NCBI RefSeq assembly: GCF_000282475.1
Contig: NZ_AKJF01000021.1
Location: 1 to 64,000 of the forward strand
Direction of reading: 5' to 3'
DNA from: Pseudomonas sp. GM78
GTDB lineage: Bacteria > Pseudomonadota > Gammaproteobacteria > Pseudomonadales > Pseudomonadaceae
Length of the DNA stretch: 64,000 nt
Of the stretch, positions 54,587 to 62,542 are shown in pieces. The notes under the pieces are model-generated. The model saw nothing but the letters and a program-made list of their open reading frames with translations. It ran no database searches and was not told the DNA's origin. The position numbers and the translations under genes are program-made. How positions within the stretch are numbered: position 1 is the first letter of the stretch; each line of letters begins with the position of its first letter.

Positions 54587-56668
54587 ATGCTCATCGGTAG
54601 TTATTCCCCAACGCTGGTCATCATTTCGCTCTGTGTGGCAATTCTTGCGTCATACACTGCACTGGACCTGACCGGGCGCATTGCCACGGCCAAGGGCCGG
54701 GCGGTGCATTGCTGGACGGCGGGCGGCGCGTTCGCCATGGGTATCGGTGTATGGTCGATGCATTTCATCGGCATGCTCGCCTTCAAGCTGCCCATCGATC
54801 TGGGGTACGACCTCTCTATCACCTTGCTGTCGCTGTTGATCGGCATCCTGTCATGCGGCTTCGCCCTGTGGCTGGTCAGTCAGGCACAGTTACCGGCCTG
54901 GCAGCTGGCGTTCGGTGCGCTGGTCATGGGCGCCGGCATCAGTGCCATGCATTACACCGGCATGGCGGCCATGCGCATGCAGCCGGGCATCGACTATGAC
55001 CCGACGCTGTTCAGCGCCTCGTTGCTGATCGCGGTCGGTGCCTCCGGCGCTGCACTGTGGATTGCGTTCCGCCTGCGCCAGCACACGCCTTATGTCCGTC
55101 TGATCCGCGGTGGCGCGGCGGTGATCATGGGCATTGCCATCGTCGGCATGCACTACACCGGCATGGCCGCCGCGCAATTTCCCGAAGGCAGTTTTTGCGG
55201 CGCAGCGGGCAATGGCCTGAGCGGCAACGGCCTCGACAACCTGGTACTGATCACCACCCTGGCGGTATTGAGCATCGCCTTGCTGACCTCGATCCTCGAT
55301 GCGCGCCTGGAAGCACGAACCGCCAGCCTTGCCCAGTCGCTGACCGAAGCCAACCGCGAACTCACCCAGCTGGCCTTGCACGACACCCTGACCGGCCTGC
55401 CAAATCGGGTGTTGCTGGCCGACCGCATCGATCAGGGCATTTCCAGGGTCGACAATGAGGGCGGTTGCCTGGCATTGATGTTCATCGATCTCGATGGCTT
55501 CAAGCCGGTCAATGACGCCTTCGGTCACCATATGGGCGACCAGTTGCTGCGCGAAGTCAGCCTGCGCCTGCGTGAAGACCTGCGCGGCCAGGACACCCTG
55601 GCGCGCATCGGTGGCGACGAGTTCGTGCTGCTGGTGCAATTGAGCGAGCCGGACGACGCGATGAACCTCGCCGCCCGCCAGGTGAGCTTGATCGCCCGTG
55701 CATTCCGGGTGGCCGAGCATGATCTGCAGATCTCCGCCAGCGTCGGCATCGCCCTGTATCCGGGCAATGGCCAGACCGCTCACGAATTGCTGATGAACGC
55801 CGATGCGGCGATGTACCACGCCAAGGGCACGGGCAAGAACGGCTACAGCTTCTTCGATGCCTCGATGAACAGCAACGCGCGCAAGCAGCTGCAATTGCTG
55901 CAAGACCTGCGCAATGCCGTGGACCAGAACGAGTTCAGCCTGCACTACCAGCCCAAATTCGATGCCCACAACGGCCGTCCGGTGGGGGCCGAAGCGTTGT
56001 TGCGCTGGGAGCATCCGACCCAGGGCATGCTGCTGCCGGACAAGTTCATTGAACTGGCGGAGAAGACCGGACTGATCATTCCCATCGGCGAATGGGTTCT
56101 CAACGAAGCCTGCCGCCAGATGCGCGAATGGTACGTGCTCGGCTACACCGGTTGGCGCATCGCGGTGAACCTCTCGGCCTTGCAATTTTGCCATGTGGGC
56201 CTGGTGCAGAGTGTCGCCAAGGCGCTGGCCACCCACCATTTGCCGGCCAACAGCCTGACCCTGGAAATCACCGAGACCACCGCCATGAGCGATGCCGATG
56301 CCAGCATGACGGTGCTACAGGAGCTGTCGGACATGGGCGTTGACCTGTCCATCGACGACTTTGGTACCGGCTACTCGAGCTTGATGTACCTCAAGCGCCT
56401 GCCGGCCAACGAGCTGAAGATCGACCGCGGTTTCGTCCGCGACCTGGAACGTGACAGCGATGACGCCGCCATCGTTTCGGCCATTGTCGCCCTCGGTCAG
56501 GCGCTGGGCTTGCGGATCGTCGCCGAAGGCGTGGAAACGGGCTCGCAGCAGGACTTCCTGACCCAACTCGGTTGTGATTCGCTGCAGGGCTACCTGCTGG
56601 GGCACCCGTTGCCGGCCGAACGCTTCATGAAGGAAATCCACCGCAGCGAGCAATTGGAACTGGCCTGA
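54587..56668 (+). CDS. MHYT-GGDEF-EAL membrane protein, MucR-like
   Basis: A 693-residue cyclic-di-GMP protein. The first 240 residues form a seven-helix MHYT sensor with three characteristic motifs (SMHFIGM, AMHYTGM, GMHYTGM), thought to bind copper and sense oxygen or NO. A GGDEF domain (about 255-425) has an intact RIGGDEFVLL catalytic loop, and an EAL domain (about 435-685) has AEALLRW and IDDFGTGYSS. The intact GGDEF makes it MucR-like (PA1727) rather than NbdA, where the loop is AGDEF. Either synthesis or breakdown of c-di-GMP may dominate. I chose ATG 54587, since the longer frame uses TTG. It stands alone behind the efflux operon. Confidence 0.9.
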   Translation: MLIGSYSPTLVIISLCVAILASYTALDLTGRIATAKGRAVHCWTAGGAFAMGIGVWSMHFIGMLAFKLPIDLGYDLSITLLSLLIGILSCGFALWLVSQAQLPAWQLAFGALVMGAGISAMHYTGMAAMRMQPGIDYDPTLFSASLLIAVGASGAALWIAFRLRQHTPYVRLIRGGAAVIMGIAIVGMHYTGMAAAQFPEGSFCGAAGNGLSGNGLDNLVLITTLAVLSIALLTSILDARLEARTASLAQSLTEANRELTQLALHDTLTGLPNRVLLADRIDQGISRVDNEGGCLALMFIDLDGFKPVNDAFGHHMGDQLLREVSLRLREDLRGQDTLARIGGDEFVLLVQLSEPDDAMNLAARQVSLIARAFRVAEHDLQISASVGIALYPGNGQTAHELLMNADAAMYHAKGTGKNGYSFFDASMNSNARKQLQLLQDLRNAVDQNEFSLHYQPKFDAHNGRPVGAEALLRWEHPTQGMLLPDKFIELAEKTGLIIPIGEWVLNEACRQMREWYVLGYTGWRIAVNLSALQFCHVGLVQSVAKALATHHLPANSLTLEITETTAMSDADASMTVLQELSDMGVDLSIDDFGTGYSSLMYLKRLPANELKIDRGFVRDLERDSDDAAIVSAIVALGQALGLRIVAEGVETGSQQDFLTQLGCDSLQGYLLGHPLPAERFMKEIHRSEQLELA

Positions 56669-56760
56669 TCTGGCCGGGCCGATGACGGTGCCATGCAAAA
56701 TCCGCAAATGGCGGTTATTCTTCCCCCCGACTGCATAGGCTTGAAAGGGGGAATGCTTGC

Positions 56761-57507
56761 ATGGACAAAGTCATCGTCATCACTGGTGCCAGTCGTGGCA
56801 TTGGTGCCGCTACAGCGCTGTTGGCCGCCAAACAGGGCTATCGGATCTGCATCAACTACCAGGCCGATGAGCAGGCGGCGCACACGGTGCTGGACCAGGT
56901 CCGCGCCTTGGGTGCCCAAGCCATCGCCGTGCGCGCCGACGTCAGCATCGAAGACGAAGTCATCGCCTTGTTCAACCGGGTGGACAGCGAGCTGGGGCGG
57001 GTCACGGCGCTGGTGAACAACGCCGGCACCGTGGGGCAAAAATCCCGGGTCGACGAAATGTCCGAATTCCGCATCCTCAAAATCCTCAAGACCAACGTGT
57101 TGGCGCCAGTCCTCTGCGCCAAGCACGCCATCTTGCGCATGTCGCCCAAGCACGGCGGGCAGGGCGGCAGCATTGTCAACGTCTCCTCGGTCGCCGCGCG
57201 TTTGGGCTCACCCAACGAGTACGTCGATTACGCAGCCTCCAAGGGCGCGCTCGATACCTTCACCATCGGCCTGTCCAAGGAAGTGGCGGGTGAGGGGATC
57301 CGGGTGAACGCCGTCCGTCCGGGCTACATCTACACCGATTTCCACGCCCTGAGCGGCGATCCGGATCGGGTCAGCAAGCTGGAGTCGGCGATACCGATGG
57401 CCCGCGGCGGGCGGCCGGATGAGGTGGCGGAGGCGATTGTGTGGTTGTTGTCGGACAAGGCGTCTTATGCGACGGGGACCTTTGTCGATCTTGGCGGCGG
57501 CCGGTAA
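56761..57507 (+). CDS. Short-chain dehydrogenase/reductase
   Basis: A 248-residue classical SDR with the TGASRGIGAATA coenzyme loop at residue 8, NNAG near 89, the catalytic YAASKGA (Tyr and Lys) near 158, and GIRVNAVRPGYI. It binds NAD(P) with a Rossmann fold and oxidises or reduces an alcohol or ketone; the substrate cannot be told. Glucose/3-dehydrogenase-like names in databases would be guesses. A repeat that is also a likely bidirectional terminator follows at 57520. It faces the minus-strand MocR gene convergently. Confidence 0.93.
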   Translation: MDKVIVITGASRGIGAATALLAAKQGYRICINYQADEQAAHTVLDQVRALGAQAIAVRADVSIEDEVIALFNRVDSELGRVTALVNNAGTVGQKSRVDEMSEFRILKILKTNVLAPVLCAKHAILRMSPKHGGQGGSIVNVSSVAARLGSPNEYVDYAASKGALDTFTIGLSKEVAGEGIRVNAVRPGYIYTDFHALSGDPDRVSKLESAIPMARGGRPDEVAEAIVWLLSDKASYATGTFVDLGGGR

Positions 57508-57519
57508 ACATCAAGATCA

Positions 57520-57598
57520 AAAGATCGCAGCCTGCGGCAGCTCCTACATGGGATTGCATTTCCCTGTAGGAGCTGCCGCAGGCTGCGATCTTTGCTTT
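57520..57598. repeat. Long perfect inverted repeat, bidirectional terminator
   Basis: A stem of about 29 bases (aaagatcgcagcctgcggca at the outer end, ctgccgcaggctgcgatctt on the other) encloses about 16 bases and is followed by a T-rich run on the plus side. It lies between convergent genes. The outer AAAGATCGCAG resembles 12047-12118. Confidence 0.9.
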
Positions 57599-59007
57599 TA
57601 GAAGGATCTTACAATCCGCCCCAACGTCTCCATCGCCTTCTCCGCCGCCTCATCCCAAGGGCTGCCATAATTCAACCGGATACAATTCCTGAAACGCTGC
57701 GTGGGCGAAAAAATCGGCCCCGGGGCAATGCTGATCCCTTGCGCCAACGCCATCTGGAACAACTTCAACGAATCCATCTGCTCGGGTAATTCCAGCCAGA
57801 GGAAGTAGCCGCCAGCCGGTTGGCTGACGCGGGTCTGTGCCGGGAAATAGCGCGCAATCGCCGACAGCATGGCGCTTTGCTGTTCCTCCAGGGCGTAACG
57901 CAACCTGCGCAAATGCCGATCGTAACCGCCGTGTTGCAGGTAGTCGGCAATGGCTGCCTGGGCCGGCATCGATGCGCAAAGGGAGGTCATGAGTTTGAGC
58001 CGCTCGATCTTCTGCGCATAGCGCCCGGCGGCGACCCAGCCAATGCGGTAACCCGGGGCCAGGCTCTTGGCGAAAGAACCACAGTGCATTACCAACCCTT
58101 CGGTATCGAACGCTTTCGCCGGTTTCGGCGCCTGTTGGCCGTAATAGAGTTCGGCGTAGACGTCGTCTTCGATCAATGGCACTTGATGGACGCGCAGCAA
58201 TTCCACCAGTTCGCGTTTTTTCGATTCGGGCATGGTCGCGCCCATGGGGTTCTGGAAACTGGTCATGCACCAGCACGCCTTGATCGGGTGGCGTTCCAGG
58301 GTTTGCGCGAGCACACCGAGGTCGATGCCGTCGCGCGGGTGCACGGGGATTTCCACGGCCTTGAGTTTCAAACGTTCCAGTACTTGCAGGCAGGCGTAGA
58401 ACGCCGGGGCCTCGATGGCCACCAGGTCGCCGGGTTGGGTCACGGCTTGCAGGCACAGGTTCAGGGCTTCCAGCGCGCCGTTGGTGATCAACAACTCTTC
58501 CATGGGCAGCATCAAGCCGCCAACCATGTAGCGCAGGGCAATTTGCCGGCGCAGTTGCGGGTTGCCCGGCGACATGTCGGTGACCACCATGCGCGGGTCC
58601 ATGTCCCGGGCAGCGCTGGCCAGGGAGCGGGACAGGCGTTGCAGCGGAAACAGGGTCGGGCTGGGGAATGCCGAACCGAAGGCTACGGTGTTCGGGTCCT
58701 TGATCGATTCGAGGACCGAGAACACCAGTTCGCTGACGTCGACTTCGGTGGATTCGTTGACCTGGCTGCTGATCACCGGCTCGGAAAACGGCCGGGGTGC
58801 ATGGGCGTTGACAAAGTAGCCGGAGCGTGGCCGGGCGCGAATCAGGCCGCGACGCTCGAGCAAGTAGTACGCCTGGAACACCGTGGAAGGGCTGACCCCA
58901 TGGGTCTGGCTGGCGTAGCGCACCGACGGCACGCGCTGGCCGGGCCCGAGGACGCCGGTGCGGATCAGTTCAGCGATATCATCGGCGAATTTTTCGTAGC
59001 GTTTCAT
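57598..59007 (-). CDS. MocR/GntR-family regulator with aminotransferase domain (MpaR-like)
   Basis: A 469-residue MocR regulator: GntR winged helix at about residues 8-72 (LGPGQRVPSVRYASQTHGVSPSTVFQAYY), then an aminotransferase-like domain with the PLP lysine in HCGSFAKSLAPGYRIGW and IEDDVYAELYYG. Translation ends at the long repeat; the CcoG-like gene lies 133 bases upstream on the same strand. By recollection it corresponds to PA4132 of P. aeruginosa (described under the name MpaR), which neighbours ccoN4 and ccoG there. Here it lies beside ccoG but 39 kb from ccoN. It is likely to control one or both. Confidence 0.88.
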   Translation of the reverse strand: MKRYEKFADDIAELIRTGVLGPGQRVPSVRYASQTHGVSPSTVFQAYYLLERRGLIRARPRSGYFVNAHAPRPFSEPVISSQVNESTEVDVSELVFSVLESIKDPNTVAFGSAFPSPTLFPLQRLSRSLASAARDMDPRMVVTDMSPGNPQLRRQIALRYMVGGLMLPMEELLITNGALEALNLCLQAVTQPGDLVAIEAPAFYACLQVLERLKLKAVEIPVHPRDGIDLGVLAQTLERHPIKACWCMTSFQNPMGATMPESKKRELVELLRVHQVPLIEDDVYAELYYGQQAPKPAKAFDTEGLVMHCGSFAKSLAPGYRIGWVAAGRYAQKIERLKLMTSLCASMPAQAAIADYLQHGGYDRHLRRLRYALEEQQSAMLSAIARYFPAQTRVSQPAGGYFLWLELPEQMDSLKLFQMALAQGISIAPGPIFSPTQRFRNCIRLNYGSPWDEAAEKAMETLGRIVRSF

Positions 59008-59050
59008 CTAAGTCCCGGTGCAGTCAGTCTGGGAAATCGGTGGCGATTTC

Positions 59051-59117
59051 ATCGCTGGCAAGCCGCCAGCTCCCACATGGACGATGCAGTACCTGTGGGA
59101 GCGGGCTTGCCCGCGAT
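59051..59117. repeat. Asymmetric REP pair
   Basis: atcgctggcaagccgccagc faces gtgggagcgggcttgcccgcgat; the two arms are of different REP subtypes. It lies between the MocR gene start and the end of the CcoG gene. Confidence 0.82.
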
Positions 59118-59139
59118 AGAAGCACCGCAGTCTAAAGCC

Positions 59140-60570
59140 TTAACGGTTCATCGGCGCAACAAACCGGCTCTTGGCCACGCTGAAGATGCCCGGCTCATCG
59201 CTGTCGACGATCCTGAAACTGATGCTCTGCGAGCTGCTGGCCGGCCGCTCCGTGGTCATCGCCACCGACACCGGCAGATCGACAATCTCGCCGGGTGCCA
59301 AGCTAAGCTCAGTCTTGCCATGCAGCTGGAAGCCATCGCCATCCACTAGCGCCAGGCGATAGTCCTGGCGTTGCTGGGTCTTGTTGATGACCTTGAGGCT
59401 ATAGATGTTTTCGATCTGCCCCAGATTGTTCTCGCGGAACAGGCCGCGGTCCTTGCTCACGTCCAGCGACACCATCGGCCGCTCCATCAGTGCGAAGACC
59501 AGCGCAGCGATCATCACCAGCAGAACAGCGGTGTAGCCGATCAACCGTGGCCGCAACAGGTGGGTCTTGCCGCCTTGCAACTGGTGCTCCGAGGTATAGC
59601 TGATCAGCCCGCGCTCGTAGCCCATCTTGTCCATGATCGAATCACAGGCGTCGATGCACGCCGCGCAACCGATGCATTCCATCTGCAAGCCGTCGCGAAT
59701 GTCGATGCCGGTGGGGCAGACCTGCACGCAGAGCTGGCAATCAATGCAGTCACCCAGGCCGACCTCGGCTGGCTTGACCTCGCGCTTGCGCGGGCCACGG
59801 TGCTCGCCTCGGGCCACGTCGTAGGAAATGGTCAGGGTATCCTTGTCGAACATCACGCTCTGGAATCGCGCATAGGGGCACATGTGCATGCACACCGCCT
59901 CACGCAGCCAGCCGGCGTTAATGTAGGTGGCACCGGTGAAGAACAGCACCCAGAACAGGCTGACGCCGCCCATTTGCCAGGTCAGCAGCTCTTCGGCCAG
60001 CGGGCGGATTGGCGTGAAATAGCCGACGAAGGTCAGGCCGGTCAGCAGGCTGATGGCCAGCCACAAGGTGTGCTTGGCAGAACGGCGCAGCAGTTTGTTC
60101 AGCCCCCAGGGCGCCGCTTGCAGTTTGATCCGTTGGTTTCGCTCGCCTTCGGTGATCTTCTCGCACCACATGAAGATCCAGGTCCAGGAGCTCTGCGGGC
60201 AGGTGTAGCCGCACCAGACGCGACCGGCGAACACGGTGATCGCGAACAGGCCGAACGCGGCAATGATCAGCAGTGCCGAGAGCAGGATGAAATCCTGCGG
60301 CCAGAACGTCGCGCCAAAAATGTGGAATTTGCTCTCGGAAAGATCCCAGAGCACCGCCTGGCGGCCACCCCAGTTCAACCACACGGTGCCAAAGAACAAC
60401 AGGAACAGGAAACCCGCGCCGCTGATGCGCAGGGACCGGAACAGGCCGGTGAAGCTACGGGTGTGGATCAGGTTGTCGCTGGACTTGGCCTTCATCTTTG
60501 GACGCGAAGGCTCGAAAGTCTTGACTACGGGGGCGCTTTCCAGGGTTCGGACGGGGATTCTATCGCTCAT
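59140..60570 (-). CDS. ccoG: CcoG/RdxA-type polyferredoxin
   Basis: A 476-residue membrane iron-sulfur protein of the CcoG family. There are about five membrane helices, CGYTCPQSSW and CMHMCPYARFQ motifs of the NapH type, and two 4Fe-4S binding motifs CIDCQLCVQVCPTGID and CIGCAACIDACD. CcoG reduces copper for delivery to cbb3 oxidase. ATG 60570 (MSDRIPVRTL) is the usual family start; the frame extends to 60594. By recollection it corresponds to PA4131. The usual ccoGHIS or ccoNOQP genes do not lie nearby, so it is an orphan, probably serving the orphan CcoN of 17209-18636. Confidence 0.92.
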   Translation of the reverse strand: MSDRIPVRTLESAPVVKTFEPSRPKMKAKSSDNLIHTRSFTGLFRSLRISGAGFLFLLFFGTVWLNWGGRQAVLWDLSESKFHIFGATFWPQDFILLSALLIIAAFGLFAITVFAGRVWCGYTCPQSSWTWIFMWCEKITEGERNQRIKLQAAPWGLNKLLRRSAKHTLWLAISLLTGLTFVGYFTPIRPLAEELLTWQMGGVSLFWVLFFTGATYINAGWLREAVCMHMCPYARFQSVMFDKDTLTISYDVARGEHRGPRKREVKPAEVGLGDCIDCQLCVQVCPTGIDIRDGLQMECIGCAACIDACDSIMDKMGYERGLISYTSEHQLQGGKTHLLRPRLIGYTAVLLVMIAALVFALMERPMVSLDVSKDRGLFRENNLGQIENIYSLKVINKTQQRQDYRLALVDGDGFQLHGKTELSLAPGEIVDLPVSVAMTTERPASSSQSISFRIVDSDEPGIFSVAKSRFVAPMNR

Positions 60571-60765
60571 GGTCTTTCGCTCATCAGCCTCCATCAGGCA
60601 CGAGCACTATGAGCGGCGATCTGTTTGCATAACAGACTCAGGTATTGCTTTAAAAACCGGATCAGATGGGCGCGCTTAGCCCGCCTGCGACAAGTTGAAG
60701 CACCTGTCGCGGCAGGGCCGGGCGCCAGTATCAGACGTTTCGGAGGGGGTGTTGATCCTGGTCAG

Positions 60766-60999
60766 TCAAATCACCGAACCACTGTCGGTGGCCTTCAAAT
60801 GCCGGCGACCGTCCACCGCACCTGCTACGGTCAATGCGTCGGCTTCTGCTTCGGTGATGTAGATACGCTGTCCTTCGAGGTCGACCGCCGACATGGCTTT
60901 AACGTCATCGGTGATGATGGTCACATCGGGACACAGGCGAATTTCCTCGCCGCTTTCGGTAGTAAAGAAGCAGGTCTGGTTCTCGATGCGTACGGTCAT
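60766..60999 (-). CDS. DUF3203 family protein
   Basis: A 77-residue acidic protein, MTVRIENQTCFF onward with EADALTVAGAVDGRRHLKA near the end, which is the DUF3203 family of Pseudomonas as I recall it. GGATCA lies 7 bases before the ATG. Function unknown; single strand-rich domain without a signal. It lies alone between ccoG and the MgtC/SapB gene, in an AT-balanced stretch of about 300 bases; nothing else is visible on either side of it. Confidence 0.85.
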   Translation of the reverse strand: MTVRIENQTCFFTTESGEEIRLCPDVTIITDDVKAMSAVDLEGQRIYITEAEADALTVAGAVDGRRHLKATDSGSVI

Positions 61000-61134
61000 G
61001 ACGTGATCCTTGATTTCCAGGACTGATGAAGCGTTAGGCTCCGGGCACCGACCATCGTTCTGTGCAACTGATTAATGGTCGGTGCGGTCCATCTTCCATG
61101 ACCCGTTGCAAGGCTCTTTACGAGGGAGCGCGCC

Positions 61135-61638
61135 ATGAACGCCTGGTGGCATGAAGTCTGGGTGACCCTGCAAGCCGAATTCGCCGACATCGGCGATGCC
61201 TCGCAATTGACCCGAATCACGGTGCGCCTGCTGATGGCTGCGGTACTGGGCGGCATTCTCGGTTTCGAGCGCGAGCACAAGGGCAAGGCAGCGGGGGTGC
61301 GCACCCACATGTTGGTGGCACTTGGCGCGGCGCTGTTCGTGCTCGTGCCGCAGATGTCCGGCTCCCAGGCCGACGCCATGAGCAGGGTGGTTCAAGGCGT
61401 GATTGCCGGGATCGGCTTCCTCGGTGCCGGCACCATCCTGAAAAACCAGGAAGGCGATGAGGGCCACGTCAAGGGCCTGACCACCGCCGCCGGTCTGTGG
61501 ATGACCGCCGCCATTGGAGTGTCTGCCGGGTTGGGGAGGGAGGCGACGGCGGTGTTGAGTACGTTGCTGGCGTTGCTGATTCTTGGCGTGATGCCCAGTA
61601 TCGTGAAGATGCTGGAGAAAGACAAAGACCAACTGTAG
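61135..61638 (+). CDS. MgtC/SapB-family membrane protein
   Basis: A 167-residue protein with four or five membrane helices matching the N-terminal MgtC/SapB domain (LMAAVLGGILGFEREHKGKAAGVRTHMLV, then VVQGVIAGIGFLGAGTILK). The family includes MgtC, needed for growth at low magnesium and in macrophages, though the short forms without the C-terminal domain are usually named only as family members. GAGGGAG lies 7 bases before the ATG. The REP element 61633-61748 begins at its stop. Confidence 0.92.
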   Translation: MNAWWHEVWVTLQAEFADIGDASQLTRITVRLLMAAVLGGILGFEREHKGKAAGVRTHMLVALGAALFVLVPQMSGSQADAMSRVVQGVIAGIGFLGAGTILKNQEGDEGHVKGLTTAAGLWMTAAIGVSAGLGREATAVLSTLLALLILGVMPSIVKMLEKDKDQL

Positions 61639-61748
61639 GAACGAGCCGGCTCCGGGCGGCGTTCCGACGAAAAATTAGAGAACGCCTCGGGGTGTCAGGC
61701 TACCAGCGTTTTCGTTCACGCCTATCGCGAGCATGCTCGCTCCTACAG
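61633..61748. repeat. BIME with inner segment shared with 43841
   Basis: ctgtaggaacgagcc and gctcgctcctacag are imperfect arms; the inner cggggtgtcaggctaccagc is nearly that of the 43841-43964 element, so both belong to one long subtype. Confidence 0.82.
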
Positions 61749-62170
61749 TCGGGGAGCTCATGCTGGCTGTAGTCGAAGTCCCGCTGTAGTAAATGATTCT
61801 CCAGCTCCTTGAGTATTGAGCTTCTAGTGTCCTCTTGAAGACTGCGTTCGGTTTGGAAGCAGAGAAATTCGTAGTTGAAGATTTTCAAAGTGTGGCCAGC
61901 CGTCGACGATAGGTTCACGGTTGAGCGCGTTTTCCTGTGCGCTCGCTGTTTCTGTGAATCTGCTGACGTTAAAAAATAGGGCGTTCATGGCTGGCCATAC
62001 TCAAGGCGGGTGAAGTAGTCGCTATGTAAAGCCCTGGGCAGATCTCCGTAAAGCGCCGCAGGGGCAAAAAAATCCAATTCAGGACCGGTCCTACGCACTT
62101 GCAGGAAAGGTCATTCGGTTTCTTCCTTCGATCGTTCCCCCGGCGTGGCAAGGGGAACGTTCAACTGTCT
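61749..62170. other. Gene-poor stretch before the proline-rich gene
   Basis: 422 bases between the BIME and the small proline-rich gene. Short open frames exist on both strands, the longest minus one overlapping the BIME, but none has a ribosome site or a recognisable product. The right part is likely a promoter or terminator zone for the minus-strand gene. Confidence 0.4.
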
Positions 62171-62338
62171 TCATTCAGGGATCACAATCACCGGTGGCAT
62201 CGTCGTTGGCGGCTCTTCCCGGGGTGGCGGGTTAGTGCCTGGCGGTTCCTGCTCGGGCACAGGCTGCGGATCGGTGGGTGGTATCACCGGGTCATCGATG
62301 TTCGGATCTGGGGTTTCGGCGGGGAATGGATTGTTCAT
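62171..62338 (-). CDS. Small proline-rich protein
   Basis: A 55-residue protein, MNNPFPAETPDPN then a long run with about one proline in three (PVIPPTDPQPVPEQEPPGTN and so on) ending in PPVIVIPE. It has no signal peptide. ATG 62338 follows GGAGG by 8 bases, a good ribosome site; the frame to 62392 has no such site. Such acid, proline-rich small proteins are common hypotheticals near glgE in Pseudomonas genomes in my recollection; I give no function. It is divergent from glgE, 204 bases away. Confidence 0.65.
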   Translation of the reverse strand: MNNPFPAETPDPNIDDPVIPPTDPQPVPEQEPPGTNPPPREEPPTTMPPVIVIPE

Positions 62339-62542
62339 CGTTGATGCCTCCAGTGGCACATGGCGTGAGTCGTGCTTAAGTTGGTTGACCACTGCGCGCA
62401 GGATTTGATTCCGGCAGATCGCGCTGAACTTTTCCCGGCGGCCGGCGCTCGGAACCTAAGTGAGTTCATTGCAGGGGCAATCGCCCGGCGCGATGACAAT
62501 CAGACACAAGAGCGTCCATGGGGCGTAAAGGAGTGATGCTCG

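Noticed and set aside
61700-61918. Minus-strand 72-residue frame beginning MNLSSTAGHT
   Set aside because: Its last third is REP sequence, it lacks a ribosome site, and no family fits; it could be a decayed gene, but support is too weak.
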